From Phocaeicola_A sp036804505 (GTDB taxonomy: Bacteria; Bacteroidota; Bacteroidia; Bacteroidales; Bacteroidaceae): a stretch of DNA of 64,000 bases. The notes beneath the pieces are model-generated. The model worked only from the letters and a program-made list of their open reading frames with translations, ran no database searches and was not told where the DNA came from. Position numbers and translations under genes: made by a program. The number at the start of each line of letters is the position of its first letter. Within the stretch, counting starts at the first letter, position 1. The DNA is taken from NCBI GenBank assembly GCA_036804505.1, contig DAIRSI010000002.1, forward strand, positions 124,001-188,000, written 5' to 3'. This document shows, in pieces, positions 37,159 through 45,248 of the stretch.

Positions 37159-38202
37159 ATGGAATTTACCGCTAAACAAATAGCTGAATTTATACAAGGA
37201 AAAGTTATTGGTAACGAGAATGCTACCGTTCATACCTTTGCCAAAATTGAAGAAGGTATTCCTGGTGCCATTTCGTTTCTTTCCAATCCCAAATATACAC
37301 ATTACATCTACGAGACCCAATCCAGTATCGTATTGGTTAACAAGGATTTTGTCCCGGAGAAAGAAATAAAGACCACCCTTATCCAAGTGGAGAATTCCTA
37401 TGAAAGCGTAGCCAAACTGCTGACTCTGTACGAGATGAGCAAACCGGTTGAAAAAGGCATCGATTCCCTTGCCTTTATTGATCCCAGCGCGACAATAGGA
37501 AAAGATGTCTACATCGCCCCATTTGCTTTCATAGGCAAGAATGCCGTCATCGGCAATAATACCCGCATCTATCCCCACGCCACCATAGGCAATGGAGTGA
37601 AAGTTGGTGAAAAATGCATCATCAATGCCAATGTAACCATCTATGAGGGATGCCGCATAGGAAACGGATGCATTCTTCATTCGGGATGCGTAATCGGAGC
37701 TGACGGATTCGGATTCGCTCCTTCTCCTGACGGCTACGAAAAGATTCCTCAGATAGGTATCGTGGTCATCGAAGACAATGTGGAAATAGGTGCCAATACC
37801 TGCATAGACCGTTCCACCATGGGTGCAACCAGAATAGGCAAAGGAGTGAAACTCGACAACCTTATACAGATTGCCCACAATGTGGAAGTGGGCAGCAACA
37901 CGGTTATGGCCTCACAAGCAGGCATAGCCGGTTCCTCTAAAATTGGCGAATGGTGCATGTTCGGAGGCCAGGTAGGCATTGCCGGACACATCAAGATTGC
38001 CGACCATACCAATATCGGCGCCCAATCGGGAGTTGCCGGAAATATCAGGAAAACCGGTACGAGCGTTATCGGAACGCCCGTCATGGATCCGGAGATCTTT
38101 TTCAAATCCTCAGTCCTCTTCAGAAGACTACCGGAACTGAATCAGACCATTAATGAACTGAAAAAGGAAATTGAAGAATTAAAAGAACAAATTAAAAAAT
38201 AG
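37159..38202 (+). CDS. lpxD: UDP-3-O-(3-hydroxyacyl)glucosamine N-acyltransferase
   Basis: 347-residue LpxD, third step of lipid A synthesis. The N-terminal substrate domain (FTAKQIAEFIQGKVIGNENA; GAISFLSNPKYTHYIYETQS) is followed by hexapeptide repeats forming a left-handed helix. The catalytic His is in NLIQIAHNVEVGSNTVMASQ, and the C-terminal helix is LNQTINELKKEIEELKEQ. It begins the lpxD-lpxC/fabZ-lpxA cluster. The 170-bp gap before it has no perfect promoter box (a near match TTATTTTG is at ~37120). Confidence 0.95.
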   Translation: MEFTAKQIAEFIQGKVIGNENATVHTFAKIEEGIPGAISFLSNPKYTHYIYETQSSIVLVNKDFVPEKEIKTTLIQVENSYESVAKLLTLYEMSKPVEKGIDSLAFIDPSATIGKDVYIAPFAFIGKNAVIGNNTRIYPHATIGNGVKVGEKCIINANVTIYEGCRIGNGCILHSGCVIGADGFGFAPSPDGYEKIPQIGIVVIEDNVEIGANTCIDRSTMGATRIGKGVKLDNLIQIAHNVEVGSNTVMASQAGIAGSSKIGEWCMFGGQVGIAGHIKIADHTNIGAQSGVAGNIRKTGTSVIGTPVMDPEIFFKSSVLFRRLPELNQTINELKKEIEELKEQIKK

Positions 38203-38205
38203 CTT

Positions 38206-39591
38206 ATGTTCAAACAGAAAACTTTAAAAGGCAGTTTTTCTCTTTATGGAAAAGGATTGCACACAGGCCTTAACCTGACTGTGACTTTCAATCCTGCTCC
38301 GGAGAACTTCGGTTATAAAATCCAGCGTATCGATCTAGAAGGCCAACCCATCATCGATGCGGTTGCCGACAATGTTGGGGAAACGACCAGAGGCACTGTC
38401 CTAGTGAAGGAAAATGTAAAAGTCAGCACCATAGAACATGCCATGGCTGCTATCTATGCAGCAGGCATTGATAACTGCCTCATCCAAGTAAACGGTCCGG
38501 AATTTCCTATTCTCGACGGAAGCGCAAAGGCCTACGTTGAACAAATCAACAAAGTAGGGCTCGAAGAACAAGCAGCTGTCAAAGACTTCTACGTCATCAA
38601 GAAAAAGCTGGAATACAAAGACGAAGTAACAGGTTCATCGATTGTCATCCTTCCGGATGATAACTTCAGTGTAAATGTTTTGGCATCATACAATTCACAA
38701 ATTCTGTCCAACCAGTATGCCACATTGGACAACATGGAAGACTTTCCTACAGAAATTGCTTCCAGCCGTACTTTCGTATTTGTTCGTGAAGTGCAGCAGT
38801 TGTACAGTGCCGGTCTCATCAAGGGTGGCGACCTCGACAATGCCATCGTCATCTACGAACAGCAAGTGCCTCAGGAAGCTTTCGACCGCTTGGCAGATGT
38901 AATGGGCGTTGCCCACAAAGATGCCACGCAACTGGGGTATATCCAGAACAAGCCGCTTGTATGGCCAAACGAACCTGCACGCCACAAACTTCTGGACATC
39001 ATCGGCGACCTTGCCCTCATAGGTAAACCTCTGAAAGGACGTATCATAGCTACCCGCCCCGGGCACACTGTGAACAACAAGTTCTCACGCCTCATGCGCC
39101 GCGAAATACGTCTTCACGAAATTCAGGCACCTAACTACAATTGCAACGATGTACCCGTGATGGACATAAACCGCATCCGCGAACTGTTGCCCCATCGCTA
39201 TCCATTCCAATTAGTGGACAAGGTCATAGAACTGGGTCCTAACTATGTGGTTGCCATCAAGAACGTCACTTCCAACGAACCATTCTTCCAGGGACATTTC
39301 CCTCAAGAACCAGTCATGCCGGGAGTGCTAGAGATTGAAGCCATGGCACAAGCAGGCGGACTTCTGGTTCTCAATACAGTAGATGAGCCCGAAAGATATT
39401 CCACCTATTTTGCCAAGATAGACAACGTACGCTATCGTCAGAAAGTAGTTCCAGGAGATACTCTTGTGTTCAAGGTAGAACTGACGACCCCGATACGCAG
39501 AGGCATTGCCTCCATGAAAGGCTATGTCTTCGTTGGCGAAAAAGTAGTATGCGAAGCAGAATTCACAGCTCAAATAGTAAAAAACAAATAA
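38206..39591 (+). CDS. lpxC/fabZ: Bifunctional UDP-3-O-acyl-GlcNAc deacetylase / 3-hydroxyacyl-ACP dehydratase
   Basis: 461-residue fusion. Residues 1-305 are LpxC, the zinc deacetylase and committed step of lipid A synthesis (STIEHAMAAIYAAGIDNCLI; KYEHHR-type site replaced here by NEPARHKLLDIIGDLALIG; GHTVNNKFSRLM). Residues 318-461 are FabZ (ELLPHRYPFQLVDKVIEL; FFQGHFPQEPVMPGVLEIEA), which dehydrates 3-hydroxyacyl-ACP. This fusion is characteristic of Bacteroidota and balances lipid A and fatty-acid synthesis. It lies 3 bp after lpxD and 10 bp before lpxA. Confidence 0.96.
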   Translation: MFKQKTLKGSFSLYGKGLHTGLNLTVTFNPAPENFGYKIQRIDLEGQPIIDAVADNVGETTRGTVLVKENVKVSTIEHAMAAIYAAGIDNCLIQVNGPEFPILDGSAKAYVEQINKVGLEEQAAVKDFYVIKKKLEYKDEVTGSSIVILPDDNFSVNVLASYNSQILSNQYATLDNMEDFPTEIASSRTFVFVREVQQLYSAGLIKGGDLDNAIVIYEQQVPQEAFDRLADVMGVAHKDATQLGYIQNKPLVWPNEPARHKLLDIIGDLALIGKPLKGRIIATRPGHTVNNKFSRLMRREIRLHEIQAPNYNCNDVPVMDINRIRELLPHRYPFQLVDKVIELGPNYVVAIKNVTSNEPFFQGHFPQEPVMPGVLEIEAMAQAGGLLVLNTVDEPERYSTYFAKIDNVRYRQKVVPGDTLVFKVELTTPIRRGIASMKGYVFVGEKVVCEAEFTAQIVKNK

Positions 39592-39601
39592 AAAAATATA
39601 C

Positions 39602-40369
39602 ATGATCAGCCCTTTAGCTTATATAGATCCTGAAGCCCAAATAGGCAACAACTGCGAAATAGCACCTTTCGTATACATCGACAAGAATGTGGTGATTGGC
39701 GACAACAACAAAATCATGCCGCATGCATGCATCATGTATGGAACTCGCATTGGCAACAACAATACGATATTTCCAGGAGCTGTCATCGGAGCCGTACCTC
39801 AAGACCTGAAATTCAAAGGGGAAGAATCCACTGCCGAAATTGGCGACAACAACCTGATTAGAGAGAACGTGACAATTAATCGTGGCACAGCCTCCAAAGG
39901 GAAAACCATCGTGGGAAACAACAACCTTCTGATGGAATCCGTACACGTGGCTCATGACGTCATTCTGGGCAGCGGATGCATTATCGGGAACAGTACGAAA
40001 TTCGGCGGAGAGGTGATTATCGATGACAATGCCATCGTCAGCGCTTCCGTTCTGACACACCAATTCTGCCACATAGGCGGATACACCATGGTGCAGGGAG
40101 GATCGCGTTTCAGCAAGGATATCCCTCCGTACATCATTGCAGGAAGAGAACCCATCACGTATGCCGGCCTTAATATTGTGGGTCTGCGCAGAAGAGGCTT
40201 TTCCAACGAACTGATAGAGAATATCCACAACGCATACCGCCTGATTTATCAAAGCGGACTAAATGTTTCCGAAGCTCTGGAAAAAGTAAAAAAAGAAGTG
40301 CCCATGAGCCCGGAAATCGAATACATCATCAATTTCATTGAAAATTCAGAAAGAGGAATTATTAGATAA
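39602..40369 (+). CDS. lpxA: UDP-N-acetylglucosamine O-acyltransferase
   Basis: 255-residue LpxA, first step of lipid A synthesis. Hexapeptide repeats run from the N-terminus (ISPLAYIDPEAQIGNNCEIA). The catalytic His is in LMESVHVAHDVILGSGCII; GLNIVGLRRRGFSNELIENI and the helical C-terminus complete the fold. It follows lpxC/fabZ by 10 bp. Confidence 0.96.
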   Translation: MISPLAYIDPEAQIGNNCEIAPFVYIDKNVVIGDNNKIMPHACIMYGTRIGNNNTIFPGAVIGAVPQDLKFKGEESTAEIGDNNLIRENVTINRGTASKGKTIVGNNNLLMESVHVAHDVILGSGCIIGNSTKFGGEVIIDDNAIVSASVLTHQFCHIGGYTMVQGGSRFSKDIPPYIIAGREPITYAGLNIVGLRRRGFSNELIENIHNAYRLIYQSGLNVSEALEKVKKEVPMSPEIEYIINFIENSERGIIR

Positions 40370-40382
40370 GATTCATATTTTT

Positions 40383-40388
40383 AGGAGG
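40383..40388 (+). promoter_or_regulatory. Strong Shine-Dalgarno site
   Basis: AGGAGG ends 9 bases before the ATG at 40398. Perfect SD sites are rare in Bacteroidota, where most genes here have none. It supports 40398 over the in-frame ATG at 40338 inside lpxA. Confidence 0.7.
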
Positions 40389-40397
40389 ACAAATACT

Positions 40398-40955
40398 ATG
40401 GTATATAAATTTACACTTATATCGGACGAAGTTGATGACTTCATTCGCGAAATTAAAATTGATTCCGACGCCACATTTTATGACTTCCATAAAATTATCT
40501 TGAGTTGTGTAGGATACAAGGATGACCAAATGACTTCTTTCTTCATCTGTGACGAAGACTGGGAAAGAAGAGTAGAAATCACATTGGAAGATATGTCGAG
40601 CAGTTCCGATGAGGACACTTGGGTGATGGACCGTACAAAACTCAGTGAACTCATAGAAGACGAAGGACAAAGACTTGTTTATATCTTCGACCAACTTACG
40701 GAACGTTCCTTCGCCATAGAACTTACGGAGACTTTTCCAGGGCAAGACCTGAAGAAGCCCGTATGCACAGCCAAGCATGGAGACGCTCCTGCCCAGACTG
40801 TTGACTTCGATGATGCCATGAACAATGTGAGTGCAACACCTGATTTAGGTGAAGACTTCTATGGCGACGAAGGCTACAACGATGATGAACTGGATTCCGA
40901 AAGTTACGGCATCAATGAAGGTGAAAATGCTTCCATTGACCCTGATGCATACTAA
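40398..40955 (+). CDS. pRiA4b ORF-3-like protein
   Basis: 185-residue acidic protein. Residues 1-130 resemble the plasmid pRiA4b ORF-3-like/TnpR-passenger family: VYKFTLISDEVDDFIREIKI, FYDFHKIILSCVGYKDDQM, FFICDEDWERRVEITLEDM. The C-terminal 50 residues are very acidic and low complexity. Function unknown. It sits between lpxA and miaA, as in other Bacteroides, and is preceded by an unusually good Shine-Dalgarno site. Confidence 0.8.
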   Translation: MVYKFTLISDEVDDFIREIKIDSDATFYDFHKIILSCVGYKDDQMTSFFICDEDWERRVEITLEDMSSSSDEDTWVMDRTKLSELIEDEGQRLVYIFDQLTERSFAIELTETFPGQDLKKPVCTAKHGDAPAQTVDFDDAMNNVSATPDLGEDFYGDEGYNDDELDSESYGINEGENASIDPDAY

Positions 40956-40974
40956 AATTTGACTGAATGCTGCC

Positions 40975-41880
40975 ATGAAGACTCTCATCGTATTGCTCGG
41001 CCCAACCGGCGTGGGTAAAACCGATTTAAGCCTTTCCATAGCAGAGAAATACCATACTGACGTAATATCTTCGGATTCACGCCAGATTTATGAAGAATTG
41101 AAGATTGGCACTGCAGCTCCTACAAAGGAACAGCTGCAACGTGCCAATCATTATTTTATAGGCACTCTCCACCTCACTGATTACTACAGTGCCGCACAGT
41201 TCGAGGCAGACACTCTCGCTTTGCTCGAAAAGCGGTTTCAAGAGAAAGATGTGGAACTCATGACGGGAGGTTCCATGATGTACATTGATGCCGTGTGCAA
41301 GGGCATAGACGATATCCCCACCGTAGACAAGGAGACCCGCGACGAAATGATGAAGCATTATGAAGAAGCCGGTCTCGAACAACTTTGCAGAGAGCTGAAG
41401 CTTCTCGACCCCGAATACTACGACATTGTGGACAAGAAAAACTACAAGCGTGTGATTCATGCCCTCGAAATATGCTACATGACGGGAAAGCCCTACACGT
41501 CTTTCCGCACCAGTGCTAACAGGCAGCGACCCTTCCGCATCCTGAAGATAGGACTTAACCGCGACCGTGAAGAACTCTACGAGCGCATCAACAAGCGTGT
41601 GGACATCATGATGGAAGAAGGTCTTGTGGAAGAAGCCCGCAATGTGTATCCCCTTCGCCAGATGAACTCCCTCAACACGGTAGGCTATAAGGAACTGTTC
41701 CAGTATTTCGACGGCAACTGGACCCTCGACTTCGCCGTAGAGAAAATCAAGCAAGACTCACGCAATTATGCCCGCAAGCAAATGACATGGTTCAAGAGAG
41801 ATCCGGAAATCCGCTGGTTTCATCCCGAGGAAAACAATACCATCCTCGACTACATTGATAACCAGCTCTTGCCAAAATAA
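40975..41880 (+). CDS. miaA: tRNA dimethylallyltransferase
   Basis: 301-residue MiaA, adding the isopentenyl group to A37 of tRNAs reading UNN codons. P-loop: IVLLGPTGVGKTDLSLSIA; then VISSDSRQIYEELKIGTAAP, HYFIGTLHLTDYYSAAQFE and LMTGGSMMYIDAVCKGIDD; the C-terminal signature is YARKQMTWFKRDPEIRWF. It ends the plus-strand lpx operon and is followed by a hairpin terminator. Confidence 0.96.
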   Translation: MKTLIVLLGPTGVGKTDLSLSIAEKYHTDVISSDSRQIYEELKIGTAAPTKEQLQRANHYFIGTLHLTDYYSAAQFEADTLALLEKRFQEKDVELMTGGSMMYIDAVCKGIDDIPTVDKETRDEMMKHYEEAGLEQLCRELKLLDPEYYDIVDKKNYKRVIHALEICYMTGKPYTSFRTSANRQRPFRILKIGLNRDREELYERINKRVDIMMEEGLVEEARNVYPLRQMNSLNTVGYKELFQYFDGNWTLDFAVEKIKQDSRNYARKQMTWFKRDPEIRWFHPEENNTILDYIDNQLLPK

Positions 41881-41918
41881 AAAAAGCTTCCCTGCAAAAC
41901 AAGAGAAGCCTTTTCTTA
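41880..41918 (+). terminator. Terminator between miaA and the convergent OMP gene
   Basis: AAAAGCTTC (from 41882) pairs with GAAGCCTTTT (41905-41914) with one bulged C, followed by TTTTCTT. It can serve both convergent genes. Confidence 0.7.
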
Positions 41919-41936
41919 TATCAATCAGGTAACTTT

Positions 41937-42374
41937 TCAGAAATGGTAGGAAGCCCCTACACTCAAATACAAATCATCCCAGTTCTTGATAACCTGATAC
42001 TTCAGTTCGGCTTTGATAGCCCATTCGCTATTCAAATCATAAGCCACGCCACAACCAAGGTCGGCACCGATTTTAGTTTCATCACCTACATTGAGAATGG
42101 CCAAACCAGCAATAGGATAAATGGTTACATCACGAGCGGCAAAGAAATTATAATGAAAATCCGCATCGATTGTCCAGTAATTCTTATCACTATTGAAATA
42201 ATAGTTATAGCTTGGAGCAAAATCGAATACATCCACACCCATCGTTACACCTGCACCTATACCGAAATCACTGCGGAAATTACCTTTAAAGTCGAAAGAC
42301 TTGATTTTAAAATCCTGTGCCGAAGCTGCTATTGTCAGCAGACACAACATAGACATTAATAAAAATTTTTTCAT
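41937..42374 (-). CDS. Small outer-membrane beta-barrel protein
   Basis: 145-residue porin-family protein with a signal peptide (MKKFLLMSMLCLLTIAASA). Amphipathic strands alternate through the mature part (FGIGAGVTMGVDVFDFAPSY; LGCGVAYDLNSEWAIKAELK), and it ends with SVGASYHF, a barrel-type C-terminal Phe. Eight strands are plausible. Function unknown. Confidence 0.82.
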   Translation of the reverse strand: MKKFLLMSMLCLLTIAASAQDFKIKSFDFKGNFRSDFGIGAGVTMGVDVFDFAPSYNYYFNSDKNYWTIDADFHYNFFAARDVTIYPIAGLAILNVGDETKIGADLGCGVAYDLNSEWAIKAELKYQVIKNWDDLYLSVGASYHF

Positions 42375-42534
42375 ATATTATCCGTTTTAGAGTATTTATT
42401 CAATTGCGAAAGTAATCTTTTTCCCTTTCGAAACAAAATTTTCATCTATAAAAAAGGTCAAAGTCATTTTTTGAAGAATGACTCTGACCTGAAACCGAGT
42501 TATTTTTAGAGAGAGAGATTTAATTATTTATCTC

Positions 42535-45027
42535 CTACTGCGGCCCTCCGCCTTGACCGCTTCCGGATTGTCCTCCACCTGACTTCACATCGTCGTTTTC
42601 AATGGAGCGTTCTGCCTTCTTCACCCTTGCCTGGAGCTTTCCAATGCGGTAACTGACGCTGATGCCAAAACTGCGCATCGGTTGTTCGAAAGAAGTGTGC
42701 GATACAAAATCGTTGGTAGTGGTATTGCTGTTGAAAGTCATATAATGCTTGAAAGGATTCTGCACATAAGCCGAAACATTCAACCGATCTTCCTTCAGGA
42801 AAGAACGATTCACATTGAGTGAATAGTAATAATATCCGGAGCCTTTACCCTGAAGACTGATGTTAGGAGTAGAAGCACCACCGCTCAGATTCACCTTGAT
42901 CTTTCCCGGCAAAGTCTGTTGGATACCGCCATAGAAATATGCAGACCATCCGGAGTTGGCAAGATTCATCTTGTCACTTTTGAAATCGGAATAGCGTGCA
43001 CTGACGTTGGCATTGAAGCGTGTGGTCTTTGTCATACTCCAGTTCATGTAAGTGGAAAGAGACCATGACTTGAATTTTCCGATATTACTGAAAGTACTGT
43101 ATTGCACGCTGTTGCCCGTAGCATCCTTTTCCATGAACGTATAGCGCTCTATGCTGTTGTTGATGAAGCGATATCCCAAGGTAACATTGAGGCTCAGTTT
43201 CGGTGAGAAATTACCATACTTCAAATTGAACGAATGTGCCTTCTCGCTGTCCAAATTCGGATTACCGTAACTGATATTCGTAGGATTGTTCTTGTCGACA
43301 TACGGATTCAGATAATAGATATTGGGACGACTGATGCGCATGTTGTAAGAGAAATTGAGGTTTTGCGAATCGCTGAGTTTCCATCCGAAACTAGTCGAAG
43401 GCACCAAGTCATTGAAGTGCGTATTGAAGTCGGTCACATCACCCTTGTTGTATTTGATGCCCATCATGGAGTATTCGTAGCGGATTCCCGCTTTTGCCGA
43501 ATATTTCTTCACCTTCAGTTTGTATTCCCCGTAGGCGGCAAAGATATCATAATGCTGGTCGAAGTTCGTGCTTCCCGTTTCGTCATACGTGAAGCCCTTG
43601 CCGTCCTTGTTATCATAGTAATTGTCGGTAATGGAATTGTTCAGTCGCAAGATGTACTTCACTCCCGTGCTCACCGTGTGGAGCTTGCCAAGGGGAGTAG
43701 TGTAATCCAACTGGAAGGTATGTTCATCGGCCTTGTTGTTACCAAAGTATTTCAAATCACGCAACGTATAAGGATAATTCACGATGTCCGTATAGTCGGA
43801 ATAGCTGTCGCTGTTGCTCGGATTATGGTTCAACCGATATGAAAACGTTAACATCTTTTCCTTGTTGCTGCGGAACGAACGCTGATAGTCGAAACCGAGG
43901 TCCAGATTGGTTTGTCCGTTGGTAGTCTTGCCATTTGTGCCGAAACTGTACACATTTGCCAAAGCACCGTTTCGCATGAGCGTGGTGCCATTGGATGTGT
44001 CTTTGAAGTTGTATGACCACAACCCCGCCGAGAAGGAAATCAGATTCAGCGAATCCACCTCGTAGCTGCCTTCCATCTCTCCATATTGGAAATGGCCACC
44101 GGATTTATATATATTATCAGAGTTGAGATACTTGTAATTGTCGTTGTTCAAAGTCTCCCTTTGCAGATGCGAATAATTGTTCTCATTGGAATTGTGCTCA
44201 TAAGAATAATTACCCGTAACAGTGAATTTACCTATCTGCACCGTTCCGTAAGCCGAAGAGCCGTAGCGGGTGTTGCCTGCACTGGCACGCAGAGTCACGT
44301 TGTAGCCCTGCATCTTGCTGCCATCATCCGTCACGATATTCAGAATTCCCGAGATACCTTCAGCATCATATTTTGCCCCCGGATCGGTAATCACCTCAAT
44401 CTTTTTGATGGAATTGGCAGGCATGTTCTTGAGAATGTCCGAAGGATTCTTGGTGAGCATGCTGTTGGGCTTGTTGTTCACATGCACGGCAAACTTGCTG
44501 CTCCCGTTCACCTGAATTTTGTCCTCCCCGTCCACCGTAACCAAGGGCACCTTGCGGAGCATTTCCAGCATCGTGTTGGTTTGTGATTCAGGGTCTTCCT
44601 TGATGTTGTATTCAATCTTGTCGATGTCCGATTTCACCAGAGGCTTTGCCGCTACCACTTCCACGCCCTTCAGCATTTCGGAAGATTCGGAAATGACGAT
44701 GGTACCAAGATCCACCGTCTTGTGCGTATCGCTCAAAGTGAATTGTCTTGCCACCGTAGCCTTTCCCACTGTGGAGAAAGAGATAACGTAAGTACCGGGG
44801 GCTGCCAAAGATTCCGAAAACTGACCTTTGAGGCCGGTCACATCAAGTTTTACCGGTTTCTGAATATTGTTTTTGAAAGCCACTCGAACAGTAGAGTATG
44901 GTTCCCCCTCTTTTGTAATGGAATCCACCAATACACCCTTCACTGTGTAAGGCAAAACGCCTTTTGGATTTGCCAGCGCCCCTATAGAAATAATCGCCAG
45001 CAAAAGTAGCAGAGCTTGTTTTCTCAT
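42535..45027 (-). CDS. TonB-dependent-receptor-like outer-membrane beta-barrel protein
   Basis: 830 residues. After a signal peptide comes a carboxypeptidase-regulatory-like domain (residues ~25-115), a plug domain (ILKNMPANSIKKIEVITDPG; YDAEGISGILNIVTDD) and a large barrel of the OMP_b-brl_3 type (NLNFSYNMRISRPNIYYLNP). The tail is Gly/Gln/Ser-rich. The start at 45027 has the signal peptide; the upstream ATG (45075) lies in the promoter. It lies downstream of a BlaR1-TonB fusion and BlaI gene, which may control it. Substrate unknown. Confidence 0.9.
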   Translation of the reverse strand: MRKQALLLLLAIISIGALANPKGVLPYTVKGVLVDSITKEGEPYSTVRVAFKNNIQKPVKLDVTGLKGQFSESLAAPGTYVISFSTVGKATVARQFTLSDTHKTVDLGTIVISESSEMLKGVEVVAAKPLVKSDIDKIEYNIKEDPESQTNTMLEMLRKVPLVTVDGEDKIQVNGSSKFAVHVNNKPNSMLTKNPSDILKNMPANSIKKIEVITDPGAKYDAEGISGILNIVTDDGSKMQGYNVTLRASAGNTRYGSSAYGTVQIGKFTVTGNYSYEHNSNENNYSHLQRETLNNDNYKYLNSDNIYKSGGHFQYGEMEGSYEVDSLNLISFSAGLWSYNFKDTSNGTTLMRNGALANVYSFGTNGKTTNGQTNLDLGFDYQRSFRSNKEKMLTFSYRLNHNPSNSDSYSDYTDIVNYPYTLRDLKYFGNNKADEHTFQLDYTTPLGKLHTVSTGVKYILRLNNSITDNYYDNKDGKGFTYDETGSTNFDQHYDIFAAYGEYKLKVKKYSAKAGIRYEYSMMGIKYNKGDVTDFNTHFNDLVPSTSFGWKLSDSQNLNFSYNMRISRPNIYYLNPYVDKNNPTNISYGNPNLDSEKAHSFNLKYGNFSPKLSLNVTLGYRFINNSIERYTFMEKDATGNSVQYSTFSNIGKFKSWSLSTYMNWSMTKTTRFNANVSARYSDFKSDKMNLANSGWSAYFYGGIQQTLPGKIKVNLSGGASTPNISLQGKGSGYYYYSLNVNRSFLKEDRLNVSAYVQNPFKHYMTFNSNTTTNDFVSHTSFEQPMRSFGISVSYRIGKLQARVKKAERSIENDDVKSGGGQSGSGQGGGPQ

Positions 45028-45072
45028 TCGTTCTAATTTTCTTAATGAATATTTTGTTTTAATAAAGACACT

Positions 45073-45080
45073 CAAAACTA
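45073..45080 (-). promoter_or_regulatory. Promoter -7 box of outer-membrane receptor gene
   Basis: TAGTTTTG on the minus strand fits TAnnTTTG; predicted start near 45067, leader about 40 nt. The receptor is thus separately transcribed from blaR1-like. Confidence 0.6.
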
Positions 45081-45175
45081 TAGAATAGTTGCATACGACT
45101 CCCTATTATAACAAATTTTACGTTTTGTAATAACATTAAATAAGTTACGGAGAGCATAGCTTAATATCCGTTAAT

Positions 45176-45228
45176 AAAAAGAGATTCCTCACCCCCCGGT
45201 TATCATTCAGTGTATGATGAGGAATCCC
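45176..45228 (-). terminator. Terminator after BlaR1-TonB gene
   Basis: GATTCCTCA (minus strand, 45226-45218) pairs with TGAGGAATC (45191-45183), followed by TCTTTTTATT. It separates the blaI-blaR1 unit from the receptor gene. Confidence 0.8.
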
Positions 45229-45248
45229 TGTATTCTTCTATGTTGCCA

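Noticed and set aside
43234..43842. 202-codon plus-strand open frame inside the outer-membrane receptor gene
   Set aside because: Antisense to a clear barrel protein, strongly valine/isoleucine-biased, no promoter or family.
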